This document shows, one piece after another, positions 6,073 through 15,322 of a stretch of 64,000 nt of DNA. The notes under the pieces are model-generated. The model was not told the DNA's origin and ran no database searches. It saw only the letters and a list, made by a program, of their open reading frames with translations. The position numbers and the translations under genes were made by a program. Source of the DNA: Lewinella sp. LCG006 (GTDB taxonomy: Bacteria; Bacteroidota; Bacteroidia; Chitinophagales; Saprospiraceae); assembly GCF_040784935.1 (NCBI RefSeq), contig NZ_CP160680.1:6801802-6865801 (forward strand), in the 5' to 3' direction. Position 1 is the first letter of the stretch, and every line of letters begins with the position of its first letter.

Positions 6073-9012
6073 ATGGACGCCCTGGAAATACCAACTACCG
6101 CACTCGCCAAACTTTCTGAGCAACTTACTGGCCAGCTGCATTTTGATTCCCTCCAAAGGGTGCTTTACGCAACGGATGCCTCGGTCTACCGAGCGTTGCC
6201 CCAGGCAATAGCGCTACCCGCTACGATAGAGGATTTAAAGCTTTTGGTCCAATTTGCTCAAACCCACGGTACCTCTTTGATTCCTCGCGCAGCAGGCACT
6301 TCCCTGGCTGGGCAGTGTGTTGGCGAAGGGATTGTAGTCGACGTCTCCAAACATTTCACCAGGATACTGGAAGTCAACGCCGAAGAACGTTGGGTACGCG
6401 TACAACCGGGAGTGATCCGCGATGAACTCAATGCCTTTTTGCAAGCTCACGGCTTGTTTTTTTCTCCCATCACTTCGACGGCCAACCGCGCCATGATTGG
6501 GGGGATGGTGGGCAACAACTCCTCCGGCACCACCTCTATCGAATACGGCGTCACCAGAGATAAAGTGATAGCCATGGAGGTACTCCTCGCGGATGGGTCA
6601 AAGACTACTTTCGAGGCACTTACTCCCGCAGCATTGGCCCAAAAATGTACGCTCCCCGGCCTGGAAGGCGACCTTTATCGCCAAATGACCAAAGCATTGC
6701 GTGACCCCGAACAACAAGCCGAAATCAGGCAGCAATTCCCCAAACCAAGTATCCACCGTAGGAATACGGGCTATGCGGTTGATGCCTTATTGGAGACCTC
6801 TGCTTTTACGGACAGTGACACTTCTTTCAATTTCTGTAAACTCCTCTGCGGATCGGAAGGAACGCTCGCCTTTACCACCGAAATAAAACTTCAGCTCGAC
6901 CCCTTACCGCTACCCGATCATGTGGTGGTTGCGGCACACTTTGCGGATCTAGACCAAAGTATGCGCGCTACCCAAATCGCAATGCGCCACCACCCAAGTG
7001 CCTGCGAGTTGATGGACAAAATTATCCTTGACTGTACCAAGGAAAACATCGAATACAACAAACACCGTTTCTTCATTGAAGGCGACCCCGCTACGGTGCT
7101 CATGGTGGAGTTACGTGCCACCAGCTTGGCTGCGGCTCAGGCCGAAGCAGAACTGCTCATCCATGAGTTGAAAGAACAAGGTTTGGGCTACGCCTACCCT
7201 ATCATTCCTGCGTCCCAAACCAAAGCAGTATGGTCATTGCGCAGTGCCGGACTAGGCTTACTTTCCAATATCCCCGGCGATGCCAAAACGGTAGCTTGTA
7301 TTGAGGATACTGCTGTAGATTTGGATGACCTGCCCCAGTATATCCATGAGTTTTCGGAGCTCATGAAAGGTTTTGGGCAACAACCCGTGTATTATGCCCA
7401 CGCCGGAGCGGGTGAGTTGCACCTGCGCCCCATTCTGGATTTAAAGAAAGCCGTGGATGTACAAAAGTTTTATGACATCAGTCTGGCGACTGCGCAGCTG
7501 GTCAAGAAATTTGGTGGCTCCCTGAGCGGGGAGCATGGCGACGGTCGTGTACGGGCTGCCTTCATTCCACTGATGGTAGGGGAAAAGAACTACGCCCTCT
7601 TTCGGGAAATAAAGCAGACCTGGGACCCCATCGGCATCTTCAACCCCGGTAAGATTGTGGATGCTCCGCCGATGAACAGCTCCCTGCGTTATTCCCCAGA
7701 GCAGAAGGATCGCTCCTACCCTACTGTCCTGGATTTCTCCGGGGCTGGTGGCATTCTCCGGGCGGCAGAAAAATGCAATGGATCTGGGGATTGCCGCAAG
7801 CTGCCGCTCTCGGGAGGAACCATGTGCCCCAGCTACCAGGCTACCCGCAACGAAAAAGACACCACCAGAGCCAGGGCCAATACCCTGCGAGAATTCCTTA
7901 CCCAGAGCGAACAAAAAAACGCCTTCAATCATCAGGAAATCAAGGAAGTGATGGACCTCTGTCTTTCCTGTAAAGGCTGCACTTCCGAATGCCCCTCTAA
8001 TGTAGACATGGCGGGGTTGAAGGCGGAATTTTTGCACCAATACTACCAGAGCAATGGTATTCCCCTACGCGCGCGCGCTTTTGCCTACATCAATACCTTC
8101 AACCGATTGGGAAGTTTGTGGCCAGCGTTGTACAATTTATTGCTCAATAATCCGGTCACCTCAGGGTGGAGTAAAAAATTGTTGCAAGTGGCCCCACAAC
8201 GCTCCTTACCAGGAATACATCAGCAAAGTTTGCGCGCCTGGTTAAAAAAAGAGTTCCGACCCAAAGCTCAGCAATATCGCCAGAAGGTCTACTTTTTTTG
8301 TGATGAATTCACCAATTACAATGATACCCCTATTGGCCAAAAGGCTATTCTCTTACTTGATCGGCTGGGATACCAGGTATTGATGATTGATCATCCTGAG
8401 AGCGGGCGGGCAGCGATTTCCAAGGGACTGCTACCCCGCGCGAAGGGGCTGGCCGAGGCGAATGTGCGCTTATTTGCCCCGCTCGTTAAAGAAGAGACAC
8501 CACTTTTGGGGCTGGAACCTTCCGCTATCCTCAGCTTTCGGGATGAATATCCACGATTGGTAGGAGAAAATCTTCGCCAAAATGCCAGAGCACTTGCGCC
8601 TCACTGCTTGTTGATCGACGAGTTTCTGGCCGGTGAAATCCGAGCCGGACGCATCACCGCTGAGGCGTTCAACCGCGAGGAGAAACACATTATGCTGCAT
8701 GGTCACTGTCACCAAAAATCACTGAGTAAGGTGGAAGATTCCGTTTGGCTACTTTCCTTACCGGAAAACTACAATGTGGAGCTTATTCCTTCCGGCTGCT
8801 GCGGTATGGCGGGCAGCTTTGGTTACGAGGCCGAGCATTATGAGGTGAGCCAGCAGGTAGGTGAATTGGTGTTGTTTCCAGCTGTGCGAAAAGCCAATAC
8901 CAGCACCATCATCGCTGCTACGGGCACTAGCTGTCGCCATCAAATTGCGGATGGTACGCAGCGGCAGGCAAAGCATCCGGTAGAAGTGTTGTACGAGGGC
9001 TTGGTGATTTAG
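6073..9012 (+). CDS. FAD-binding and Fe-S-binding fusion oxidoreductase (D-2-hydroxyglutarate/D-lactate dehydrogenase type, YdiJ-like)
   Basis: About 979 residues from the ATG at 6073 (MDALEIP). The N-terminal half is a GlcD-like flavoprotein: RAAGTSLAGQ and GNNSSGT bind FAD, LCGSEGTLAF follows, the C-terminal flavin domain contains AHAGAGELHLRP and SGEHGDGRVR, and it ends WDPIGIFNPGK. The second half is GlcF-like: cysteines in CNGSGDC and GGTMCPS, a ferredoxin motif CLSCKGCTSECPS, and two CCG-type segments (HGHCHQ and SGCCGMAGSFG). Single-chain GlcD-GlcF fusions of this length oxidise D-2-hydroxyacids and pass electrons to a membrane acceptor. Whether the substrate is D-2-hydroxyglutarate, D-lactate or glycolate is not resolved. 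Confidence 0.92.
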   Translation: MDALEIPTTALAKLSEQLTGQLHFDSLQRVLYATDASVYRALPQAIALPATIEDLKLLVQFAQTHGTSLIPRAAGTSLAGQCVGEGIVVDVSKHFTRILEVNAEERWVRVQPGVIRDELNAFLQAHGLFFSPITSTANRAMIGGMVGNNSSGTTSIEYGVTRDKVIAMEVLLADGSKTTFEALTPAALAQKCTLPGLEGDLYRQMTKALRDPEQQAEIRQQFPKPSIHRRNTGYAVDALLETSAFTDSDTSFNFCKLLCGSEGTLAFTTEIKLQLDPLPLPDHVVVAAHFADLDQSMRATQIAMRHHPSACELMDKIILDCTKENIEYNKHRFFIEGDPATVLMVELRATSLAAAQAEAELLIHELKEQGLGYAYPIIPASQTKAVWSLRSAGLGLLSNIPGDAKTVACIEDTAVDLDDLPQYIHEFSELMKGFGQQPVYYAHAGAGELHLRPILDLKKAVDVQKFYDISLATAQLVKKFGGSLSGEHGDGRVRAAFIPLMVGEKNYALFREIKQTWDPIGIFNPGKIVDAPPMNSSLRYSPEQKDRSYPTVLDFSGAGGILRAAEKCNGSGDCRKLPLSGGTMCPSYQATRNEKDTTRARANTLREFLTQSEQKNAFNHQEIKEVMDLCLSCKGCTSECPSNVDMAGLKAEFLHQYYQSNGIPLRARAFAYINTFNRLGSLWPALYNLLLNNPVTSGWSKKLLQVAPQRSLPGIHQQSLRAWLKKEFRPKAQQYRQKVYFFCDEFTNYNDTPIGQKAILLLDRLGYQVLMIDHPESGRAAISKGLLPRAKGLAEANVRLFAPLVKEETPLLGLEPSAILSFRDEYPRLVGENLRQNARALAPHCLLIDEFLAGEIRAGRITAEAFNREEKHIMLHGHCHQKSLSKVEDSVWLLSLPENYNVELIPSGCCGMAGSFGYEAEHYEVSQQVGELVLFPAVRKANTSTIIAATGTSCRHQIADGTQRQAKHPVEVLYEGLVI

Positions 9013-9018
9013 TGAAAC

Positions 9019-9070
9019 AGTGCTCCTTAGGGCATGGTTTCATACCCTGCATGAAGGAGTGGCGGATAGC
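9019..9070. repeat. REP-like hairpin element, inverted copy of one at 51.9 kb
   Basis: Read on the minus strand, this 52-bp stretch matches 51873-51924 at roughly 46 of 52 positions by eye. It folds as a hairpin with the inner core GCAGGGTATGAAACC and outer arms CTCC/GGAG. It lies directly downstream of the FAD/Fe-S gene. Confidence 0.75.
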
Positions 9071-9134
9071 TGATGCAATCGGCAGAAGGTAAGGCCCCAA
9101 AACAAGATTGAAAATTATCCTCTTGCTACAAAGG

Positions 9135-10853
9135 CTACCCCTTCACCACGCGCAATCGTTGCAGCTGGTTTTCCCAACGAATCTCCACCACATAGCAACC
9201 CGTAGGTAGAAAGGTTGTATTGATCAAGTTAGCGGAAGTGGGCAGGCTGTTCCAGCGCAACACTTCTTGTCCTGCCAGGTTGAGTAATCGGTAGCTAGCA
9301 TTGGTAATTCCCTCAGGAAGTTGAATAGTGAATTGGTCACCGTGGGGGTTGGGAAAAACTACAACATCGTCTTGAACAGCATCGTAGGTACCTGTGATCG
9401 CAGGTTGTACGTCCCAAGTTTGGGAGCAGCCGGTGGCATCAGTGATGGTGAGTGTATAACTACTTGCCGGGTTCAAGTTGAGGGCTTCGGGGCCACTTTG
9501 TCCATTGCTCCACGAATACTGGTAAGGCGGCACTCCCCCTTGCACGAGCGCAAAAGCAGTGATCAAATTATTCGCTTGCAGGTCAAAGTAAAATTGGACA
9601 CCGATCGGTGAAGGTTCACGGATGATTACGGAACGGGCTTGCCCACAGCCCGCAGCCGAAAGAACATAGGTGTACTCGCCACCCGCTAGATTGTTGACGG
9701 CCATCCCATTAGCACCATTATTCCACGACAACGCAAAGGGAGGCTGGCCGCCATTGATCTGCAAGTTGACGGCTCCGTCCTGTGCACCGAAGCAACTTAC
9801 ATCCGTCACCGCAGCCGAAATGCTTAGAGGAGGCACATAGGCAATGTTGAAATCCCTGATTCCCTCACAACCATTGCTGTCGGTGACGGTAAGCGCATAC
9901 ATACCCGCTGACATACCCAATAAATAGGAACTGCTCCCTCCGGTAGACCATTGATAGGTATAAGGTGGCGTACCGTTGATGGGTTGGGTAGTCACCAGGA
10001 TCTGACCATCGCCACATCCGTATCCGATTTGAGGATTTGCTAAAAAGGTAGGGCCATCAGCTAAAACCAGTACGGTATCCAAGAGGCAGTTATTGGCATC
10101 GGATATTGTTAGCGGATAGCTCCCCCCGGCAATTGCGGTCAAGCTCGCTCCGCTAGCACCACCAGCCCATACATAATCGTACTCACCTACGCCACCTGTT
10201 ACCTGAACCTGTAAACTACCATTTGAAACACCAGCACAAGTAGGAATGGTAGGATTGGAGACCAACTCCAACGGCGGTGGGCCTTCTATTTCCACAATAC
10301 CTTTTTGGCTACAGCCTTGCTCATCGGTTAAATAAAACAGGTATTCTCCGGTGCAAAGCCCCTCACGAATTGGGCTGGTAATCGGGCTATCCGACCAGGA
10401 GATCGTTAAATCACCGGTGCCGCCACCAAGTTCCATGATGATCTGCCCATCACAAACGGTTGCGCAGGTGAGGTTTTGAACGGAAATATCGGTGACTTGT
10501 ATGGGGGGAGGGTTGACAATATCCACCAAGGTGGTCACCATTTGGCCAGTGGCATCCGTTATTTTCAAGCGGTAAGTATTGGCCTCTAATCCTGTCAAAG
10601 GACCAAAAGTACCAGCCATTGCTTGTGAGCCTGCCGCAAAAACAAAAGGATTTGAAAGCCGCGACCACTCGTAAGTATAGGGAGCTACCCCTCCGCTTAT
10701 TGTCCAGATCAACTCCCCATCAGCATCACCATAACAATTGAGGAAAAAATCATCAGCCGCTACTTCAAGAGGAGCTTCCTGAGCGTAGGTGCCTCTCCCC
10801 CACAGCATGGCCAAAAACAAGATGCTGGTAGCGTAAAATGATAGCGTGTTCAT
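9135..10853 (-). CDS. SprB-repeat cell-surface protein with type IX secretion sorting domain
   Basis: 572 residues. A signal peptide (MNTLSFYATSILFLAMLWG) is followed by about seven tandem units of 70-80 residues. Each unit has the pattern CxGxxDGxxxxxxxGGxxPYxYxWSxG and ends with a Y.L.ITDAxGC-like strand, which is the SprB repeat of gliding-motility adhesins. The C-terminus is a T9SS type A sorting domain: FPNPHGDQFTIQLP, LLNLAGQEV and LPTGCYVVEI, ending RLRVVKG. The protein should cross the outer membrane by the Por/type IX system and be cleaved and attached to the surface. It is far shorter than SprB itself, so a small adhesin is more likely than the motility filament. Confidence 0.92.
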   Translation of the reverse strand: MNTLSFYATSILFLAMLWGRGTYAQEAPLEVAADDFFLNCYGDADGELIWTISGGVAPYTYEWSRLSNPFVFAAGSQAMAGTFGPLTGLEANTYRLKITDATGQMVTTLVDIVNPPPIQVTDISVQNLTCATVCDGQIIMELGGGTGDLTISWSDSPITSPIREGLCTGEYLFYLTDEQGCSQKGIVEIEGPPPLELVSNPTIPTCAGVSNGSLQVQVTGGVGEYDYVWAGGASGASLTAIAGGSYPLTISDANNCLLDTVLVLADGPTFLANPQIGYGCGDGQILVTTQPINGTPPYTYQWSTGGSSSYLLGMSAGMYALTVTDSNGCEGIRDFNIAYVPPLSISAAVTDVSCFGAQDGAVNLQINGGQPPFALSWNNGANGMAVNNLAGGEYTYVLSAAGCGQARSVIIREPSPIGVQFYFDLQANNLITAFALVQGGVPPYQYSWSNGQSGPEALNLNPASSYTLTITDATGCSQTWDVQPAITGTYDAVQDDVVVFPNPHGDQFTIQLPEGITNASYRLLNLAGQEVLRWNSLPTSANLINTTFLPTGCYVVEIRWENQLQRLRVVKG

Positions 10854-11032
10854 GGTCGTGTTTCATTCGTGGTAACGGAATCCCAAATTGCGTCCCATCT
10901 GCAACCAGATCCGTCATATACTTAAGACAAAAATAAGGCTTCGTCTCTATTTACACATCGCACAAACATAATTTGTACCTTTTTCTCCGTTATTAGATGA
11001 CAAAAATCACCTTTCTTAGTCCATTACCAACC

Positions 11033-11040
11033 TATTTTTG
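11033..11040 (+). promoter_or_regulatory. Bacteroidota -7 box of the universal stress gene
   Basis: TATTTTTG matches TAnnTTTG and ends 26 bp before the ATG at 11067, giving a leader of about 20 nt. No convincing TTTG -33 box at the usual spacing. Confidence 0.55.
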
Positions 11041-11066
11041 GGGTATACTCAATCCTTATCTACTTT

Positions 11067-11897
11067 ATGAAAATCTTGTGCCCTACCGATTTTTCTGCTG
11101 TTGCCAACTATGCCTTTGATGCTGCTTGCCTCTTAGCAAAAAAGCTAAAAGCCGAGTTGCATTTGTTTCACAACATCAGTGGTTCCGCTGCATTCACCAG
11201 CGCCTTTGATGACGAAACGTATGCGCCTTACCAACACGCCGTTGTGGCAGCTGCCGAGGAGCAATTGGCCCTCTTAAAAAAAGAGGGGAATGCCCGTAAA
11301 GTAGCTATCGACATCCATCTTAGCAGTGGTGATTTCCTAACAAATATTCAGGAATTGATCGCACAAACACCCTTTGACTTTGTGGTGATGGGATCACACG
11401 GTGCTTCAGGGAAACGCGAATGGCTCATCGGCTCCAATGCCCAGAAAGTGGTTCGGAGAATTCATACCAACATTCTCATTATCAAAGAGCCTTTAACCGA
11501 ACTGCGCCTGGAAAAAGCAGTTTTCGCTACGGGCTTGCTGCCGGATGACCAGAAAGCCTTTCGCAATTTTTTAGACCTCACCGCTATCCTCCAAATCAAA
11601 GAAGTGCATTTACTGAGTATCCATACTTCGGGTATTTTCAATCCGCCACAAATCGTTATGCAGGAGGCACTTAAAGACTTTGCCGCCATTGCCGAAGGTT
11701 ACACCTGTAAGACCCACTACTACGAGGACATTTCGGTAGAAGCAGGTATCCGCCATTTCACCCAAGAGCAACGCATGGATCTGATCGCCATCGCCAATCA
11801 TCCTCGCCACCCACTCCGTCGAATATTTAGTGGCAATACCGTAGAAATGGTAGTGAATCACGCAGAAGTACCCGTATGGAGTGTGGATTATGCTTAA
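11067..11897 (+). CDS. Tandem universal stress protein (UspA family)
   Basis: 276 residues consisting of two Usp domains. The first begins MKILCPTDFSAVANYAFDAA and carries the ATP-binding signature GSHGASGKREWLIGSNAQKV (G-2x-G-9x-G-S/N). The second begins near LEKAVFATGLLP and ends IFSGNTVEMVVNHAEVPVWSV, and its nucleotide motif is degenerate (AIANHPRHPLRRIFSGN). Such tandem proteins are cytoplasmic and linked to stress or energy limitation. It is monocistronic with its own promoter. Confidence 0.92.
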   Translation: MKILCPTDFSAVANYAFDAACLLAKKLKAELHLFHNISGSAAFTSAFDDETYAPYQHAVVAAAEEQLALLKKEGNARKVAIDIHLSSGDFLTNIQELIAQTPFDFVVMGSHGASGKREWLIGSNAQKVVRRIHTNILIIKEPLTELRLEKAVFATGLLPDDQKAFRNFLDLTAILQIKEVHLLSIHTSGIFNPPQIVMQEALKDFAAIAEGYTCKTHYYEDISVEAGIRHFTQEQRMDLIAIANHPRHPLRRIFSGNTVEMVVNHAEVPVWSVDYA

Positions 11898-12117
11898 AAC
11901 AAGTGATTTTAGGATATTTCAGCTATAATTTCGCAAAACCGATTTTTGCTGGCGTCACAGCATGGGCAAAGTCGAAAGATAAGACTAGTTAACCTATAGG
12001 AATTAATTAGTTAAAAAAATAATTTTCCCTGTTTTTGGTCATATATTCACAGTAGCTTAGCTTTTGGTTTTGGCAGGATGGGTCGTTTTGTTGTATCCTA
12101 GCTCCCATAATATCATC

Positions 12118-12125
12118 TAGTTTTG
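12118..12125 (+). promoter_or_regulatory. Bacteroidota -7 box of the outer-membrane protein gene
   Basis: TAGTTTTG fits TAnnTTTG and lies 31 bp before the ATG at 12157. A TTTGTTG around 12087-12093 could serve as -33 but its spacing is slightly long. Confidence 0.5.
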
Positions 12126-12156
12126 CTGACTAACAAACCTATCAAAAATTTTGAAA

Positions 12157-13293
12157 ATGAAAAAAAATCTACTACTTACTATCGTAAGTTTTGCACTTGC
12201 CTATTGTACGACCATGAATGCCCAAGGCTGTGTAGCAATAAGGGGAAACGCTTCTTGTGGGGGTAGTTTTGGCAATACCCTTAATCTCACTAAAGGAGAA
12301 TTTAATGCCCAATCCGGATACCGGCACTTTAAATCATTTCGCCATTTCAGAGGTGATATTGAAGAAGTCAACAGACTAGAGGAACATACCGAAGTCATTA
12401 ACAAATCTACTTTTTTAGATTTTTCGTTGAGTTATGGAATCACCAATAGGCTTTTCGCAAATATTAATTTACCCGTTGTCTTTCATAATCGCTCGTCGAT
12501 GTATGAACACGGAGGTAACCCACCAAATGGCCTGGGCGACCGCCACGAAACTTCTTCCAGAGGACTTTCAGACATGAGACTAGGCGTTGGCTACTGGCTA
12601 TTTGATCCTAACAAACATGATTTCAACTATTCGGTGGGTATTGGCGTCAAATTACCCACTGGAAAATATGATTACACGGATACATTTTATAACCAAGGTG
12701 AAAACCGGGACGAAAATATAGAAGCGGTCGTTGATCAATCTATCCAGCCTGGTGATGGTGGATTAGGGATCACCTTGGATATTCAAGGATATCACCCTTT
12801 GTCCAGTCATTTCGGAATTGGTACCAACCTATATTATTTATTCAATCCACAGGAGACGAACGGTGTACTTACGAGAAACGGTAACAGTGAATTCTCCTGT
12901 CCCGACCAATTTGCGATGAGGCTTGGAGCCTTTTACAATACTTTAGATGGCGTAAATTTATATCTAGGAGGCAGAATAGAGGGCGTTCCTTCAACTGATA
13001 TTTTTGGCGGTAGTGGTGGTTACCGCAGACCAGGCTATGCCATTTCTGCTGAACCTGGCATAGGTTATTCCAAGCAGAATTATTCTGTATTTGCAAGTTT
13101 CCCGTTAGCCCTTTACCGCAACAGGATCCAAAGCTTTGAAGACAAAGAAAGAACCCAGCAGACAGGTGTATACCGCCACGGAGATGCCGCATTTGCGGAT
13201 TACTTAATCAACATTGGTTTTTCTTACCGTTTTGGAGGCCATGCCCATATGGACATGAATATTCCTGCTTTTGAGGATGTCAAGACAAGGTAG
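12157..13293 (+). CDS. Outer-membrane beta-barrel protein, transporter/MetA-pathway-like
   Basis: 378 residues from the ATG at 12157; the TTG two codons earlier is less likely. A signal peptide (KKNLLLTIVSFALAYCTTMN) is followed by a short cysteine-bearing segment (GCVAIRGNASCGG). Then come alternating strands such as DFSLSYGITNRLFANINLPV, LSDMRLGVGYWLF, GIGVKLPTGKYDYTD and ending INIGFSYRFGG. This pattern is that of the Bacteroidota transporter proteins related to the phenol MetA family, which are small barrels of unknown cargo. The two cysteines near the N-terminus may form a disulfide. Function beyond an outer-membrane barrel is not known. Confidence 0.72.
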   Translation: MKKNLLLTIVSFALAYCTTMNAQGCVAIRGNASCGGSFGNTLNLTKGEFNAQSGYRHFKSFRHFRGDIEEVNRLEEHTEVINKSTFLDFSLSYGITNRLFANINLPVVFHNRSSMYEHGGNPPNGLGDRHETSSRGLSDMRLGVGYWLFDPNKHDFNYSVGIGVKLPTGKYDYTDTFYNQGENRDENIEAVVDQSIQPGDGGLGITLDIQGYHPLSSHFGIGTNLYYLFNPQETNGVLTRNGNSEFSCPDQFAMRLGAFYNTLDGVNLYLGGRIEGVPSTDIFGGSGGYRRPGYAISAEPGIGYSKQNYSVFASFPLALYRNRIQSFEDKERTQQTGVYRHGDAAFADYLINIGFSYRFGGHAHMDMNIPAFEDVKTR

Positions 13294-13305
13294 CTTAGTT
13301 TATAT

Positions 13306-13344
13306 GCTGTATTTCTGGAGGCAAATGGTCTCCAGGAATATAGC
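13306..13344. terminator. Bidirectional hairpin between convergent genes
   Basis: A 15-bp imperfect stem (13306-13320 with 13330-13344; GCTGTATTTCTGGAG against CTCCAGGAATATAGC) and a 9-nt loop sit between the ends of the barrel gene and the DUF6090 gene. Confidence 0.65.
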
Positions 13345-13405
13345 CATGAGCACTATTAGCAGAACAAGTCTAACGTATTTTATTGATCTATAAATTCTTC
13401 CCCAT

Positions 13406-14098
13406 TTATTCCGCCAGCTCTTTCTCTACATGGGCTCTCAGTGTGTTTACTTTCTGCGTGGTTTGGGTGTAGAAATACAATATGAAACGGCGATTGGCCT
13501 GAATTTTCCATAAATAGGATAAGACTATCTTTCGCTCACTTTCAGATAGCTCGAAGGGGGTACGCATTCCAATAATGTTCCCCGTTTCGTCAAAAGTAAA
13601 ATTGGGAGCCAGTACATTGTTGATGGCCATGAAATAATTATCCTGGTATTGCATTTCCCGGTATTCCTCCTCAAACTTTTTCAAGGTCTGATAATCATAT
13701 TCGTACAAAGAAATGATTTCAAAACGCAAGGCATCATTCTTCAGCAACTCCAGCCCTTTCGATTTTAAAGCTTCGTACCCCGACACATTTTGGATAGAGA
13801 TAAAATCCCGGGTCAGGCCCAAATAATGGATCATTACCGAGTCGGCATTAACCTCCTGGCCTGAAATTGCTCGTCGCCAATATCTACAAGCCTCAATACC
13901 AGCTTCGTGCCCCTGCACATTGACGTTTATATCCTCAATATCCTTTTCTAAGCCATTGGCTATTTCCACTAAAATTTTATTCTCAATGGTAGCATTGCGC
14001 TGATTATCGTTCCAGTTGTTCAATGCAAAGGCAGCAATGACGGCAACAAAGATGGATAAAAACTCAAAGCCATATTTTTTCCAGTTGGCTCGTTTCAT
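13406..14098 (-). CDS. DUF6090 family membrane-anchored protein
   Basis: 230 residues. The N-terminus MKRANWKKYGFEFLSIFVAV continues as one transmembrane helix into FALNNWNDNQRN, the hallmark of DUF6090. A long charged helical region follows (IENKILVEIANGLEKDIEDI and onward), with a C-terminal region rich in aromatic residues. The family is common and often multicopy in marine Bacteroidota, and no biochemical role is established. The protein is probably held in the inner membrane with the helical part in the periplasm. Confidence 0.8.
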   Translation of the reverse strand: MKRANWKKYGFEFLSIFVAVIAAFALNNWNDNQRNATIENKILVEIANGLEKDIEDINVNVQGHEAGIEACRYWRRAISGQEVNADSVMIHYLGLTRDFISIQNVSGYEALKSKGLELLKNDALRFEIISLYEYDYQTLKKFEEEYREMQYQDNYFMAINNVLAPNFTFDETGNIIGMRTPFELSESERKIVLSYLWKIQANRRFILYFYTQTTQKVNTLRAHVEKELAE

Positions 14099-14124
14099 GG
14101 TGGGTGGGTTGTGATTAGAGAGTG

Positions 14125-14478
14125 TTAAAAGTTGTAGTACATACCATCAGCATCCTCAAAGTACATCTGGAAGCTCAGCTCGTAGCGCCCGCTCGTAAGA
14201 TCCCCGAGTTTCAGAATGCAATCTACTGGCCCGCCATTGGGATAGAACATATTCCCCTTTATTTCCAGGCAGTGGGTGCCAGAAAACGCAGGATCTTCCG
14301 TTACGAAGGGATCTTCCTGTCCTCCCTCATTACCGCTCCAAGTCGTCCAACGTGCTGATTGAGGACCGATGCGATTGTAAGCGTAGGATTCAAAGTCATC
14401 AAAAAATAATGCTTGAGCATTGGCTTCCAGGAAACAAAACCCAAGTAAGGTAAAGCATAAGCGCGCGATGTTTTTCAT
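14125..14478 (-). CDS. Secreted protein fragment, probably 3'-truncated
   Basis: 117 residues. MKNIARLCFTLLGFCFLEAN is a signal peptide. It is followed by LFFDDFESYAYNRIGPQSAR and a beta-sandwich-like region (HCLEIKGN, YELSFQMYFED). In Saprospiria this FFDDFESY...W module is usually the start of a much longer T9SS-secreted protein with a sandwich domain and a sorting signal. Here the chain stops at DADGMYYNF with no C-terminal signal. The 360 bp behind the start is repeat-rich. Truncation is inferred; a short secreted protein remains possible. Confidence 0.5.
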   Translation of the reverse strand: MKNIARLCFTLLGFCFLEANAQALFFDDFESYAYNRIGPQSARWTTWSGNEGGQEDPFVTEDPAFSGTHCLEIKGNMFYPNGGPVDCILKLGDLTSGRYELSFQMYFEDADGMYYNF

Positions 14479-14675
14479 GCTAAATAGTTGGTTTGTTAAA
14501 GGTTAAGTAAGATCGTTTTTAGGGTTGACAAATTAATTAGTTCAAGTCAGATACGCAAGTGCTGTTGCTACTGCACTCCACCTGCTCCATTCGTCCGTCT
14601 CGGCTGATCCGAGAGGGCATATTGCTAATAAGGGACTATATTATCTGCTGCACGCAAAACAAAATTTGGCTAACG

Positions 14676-14829
14676 CTCCGACGTGGGCTACAGCCTATGT
14701 CGGACAGGAGGTTTTATTGCAAAAAAAGATCAACCTCCGATCACGCAATACCGGCAGAGCCGCCACTGCGCCCACTCAGCGCTATTCGTCCATCCGCCTA
14801 AGGCGCACGGCGCATAGCTAATGAGTGGG
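14676..14829. repeat. Cluster of hairpins in a gene-free stretch
   Basis: The region 14479-14845 has no convincing gene. It holds a 13-bp imperfect stem (14677-14689 with 14692-14704, TCCGACGTGGGCT against AGCCTATGTCGGA). It also holds a larger nested palindrome at 14771-14829, with outer arms CCCACTCA/TGAGTGGG and inner arms GCGCTAT/ATAGC and GCCTAAGGC. These look like decayed REP- or MITE-type elements. Confidence 0.6.
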
Positions 14830-14845
14830 GGCACTAATAATAAGA

Positions 14846-15322
14846 TCATAAGCAATTGCTATTTCTACTTCCAATCGGAAAGGTCGCTTTTGGTACATAT
14901 TGTTCAATCCATTGAGACAGGCTAGCATTGAAGAAATACGATTTACCTCTAAACTTACCTAGTTGCCTGCGATTAAGAGTAATTGTTTCCTTCTCTTTAG
15001 ATTCGTATATTATGTCAATTATCATGTAAGGCTCTACATAGTCAAGTTCTTCAAATTCTCTAAAATTTGATTCGTTTAAAGCCATCTTCAAAGAAGATAG
15101 TAAAGTCTCTTGCTTTGAACAAAAAAATGAAATCGACACATCTACTGTATCTCTTACTTCTTTCTCAGATAGCCTTCCTTCTGTTCTGTAATCCCATGGC
15201 AAGTAGTATATTTCAACTAAATCTAAGTCATTTTTTTCCACCTGTTGACCAATACTATTAGTTAAGCAGCTCACCCCTACAACCATCAGAATCAATAATA
15301 TGCAGAAATATGTTTTACTCAT
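14846..15322 (-). CDS. Small lipoprotein, candidate immunity protein for the Rhs tip
   Basis: 158 residues from the ATG at 15320-15322. MSKTYFCILLILMVVGVSC is a lipoprotein signal with the lipobox VGVSC, so the mature protein should sit on a membrane facing the periplasm. The rest is small, acidic and unrecognised (DLVEIYYLPWDYRTEGRLS, then FCSKQETLLSSLKMALNES). Its ATG overlaps the last codons of the Rhs gene by 8 bp, which suggests translational coupling. A small gene overlapping the 3' end of an Rhs C-terminus is where cognate immunity genes sit. The role is inference from position only. Confidence 0.6.
   Translation of the reverse strand: MSKTYFCILLILMVVGVSCLTNSIGQQVEKNDLDLVEIYYLPWDYRTEGRLSEKEVRDTVDVSISFFCSKQETLLSSLKMALNESNFREFEELDYVEPYMIIDIIYESKEKETITLNRRQLGKFRGKSYFFNASLSQWIEQYVPKATFPIGSRNSNCL

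Noticed and set aside
7441-8040. 199-codon minus-strand frame
   Set aside because: It is the antisense of the Fe-S half of the FAD/Fe-S oxidoreductase.
14559-14801. 80-codon plus-strand frame
   Set aside because: It crosses two hairpin elements, has no start context and no similarity to a known family.
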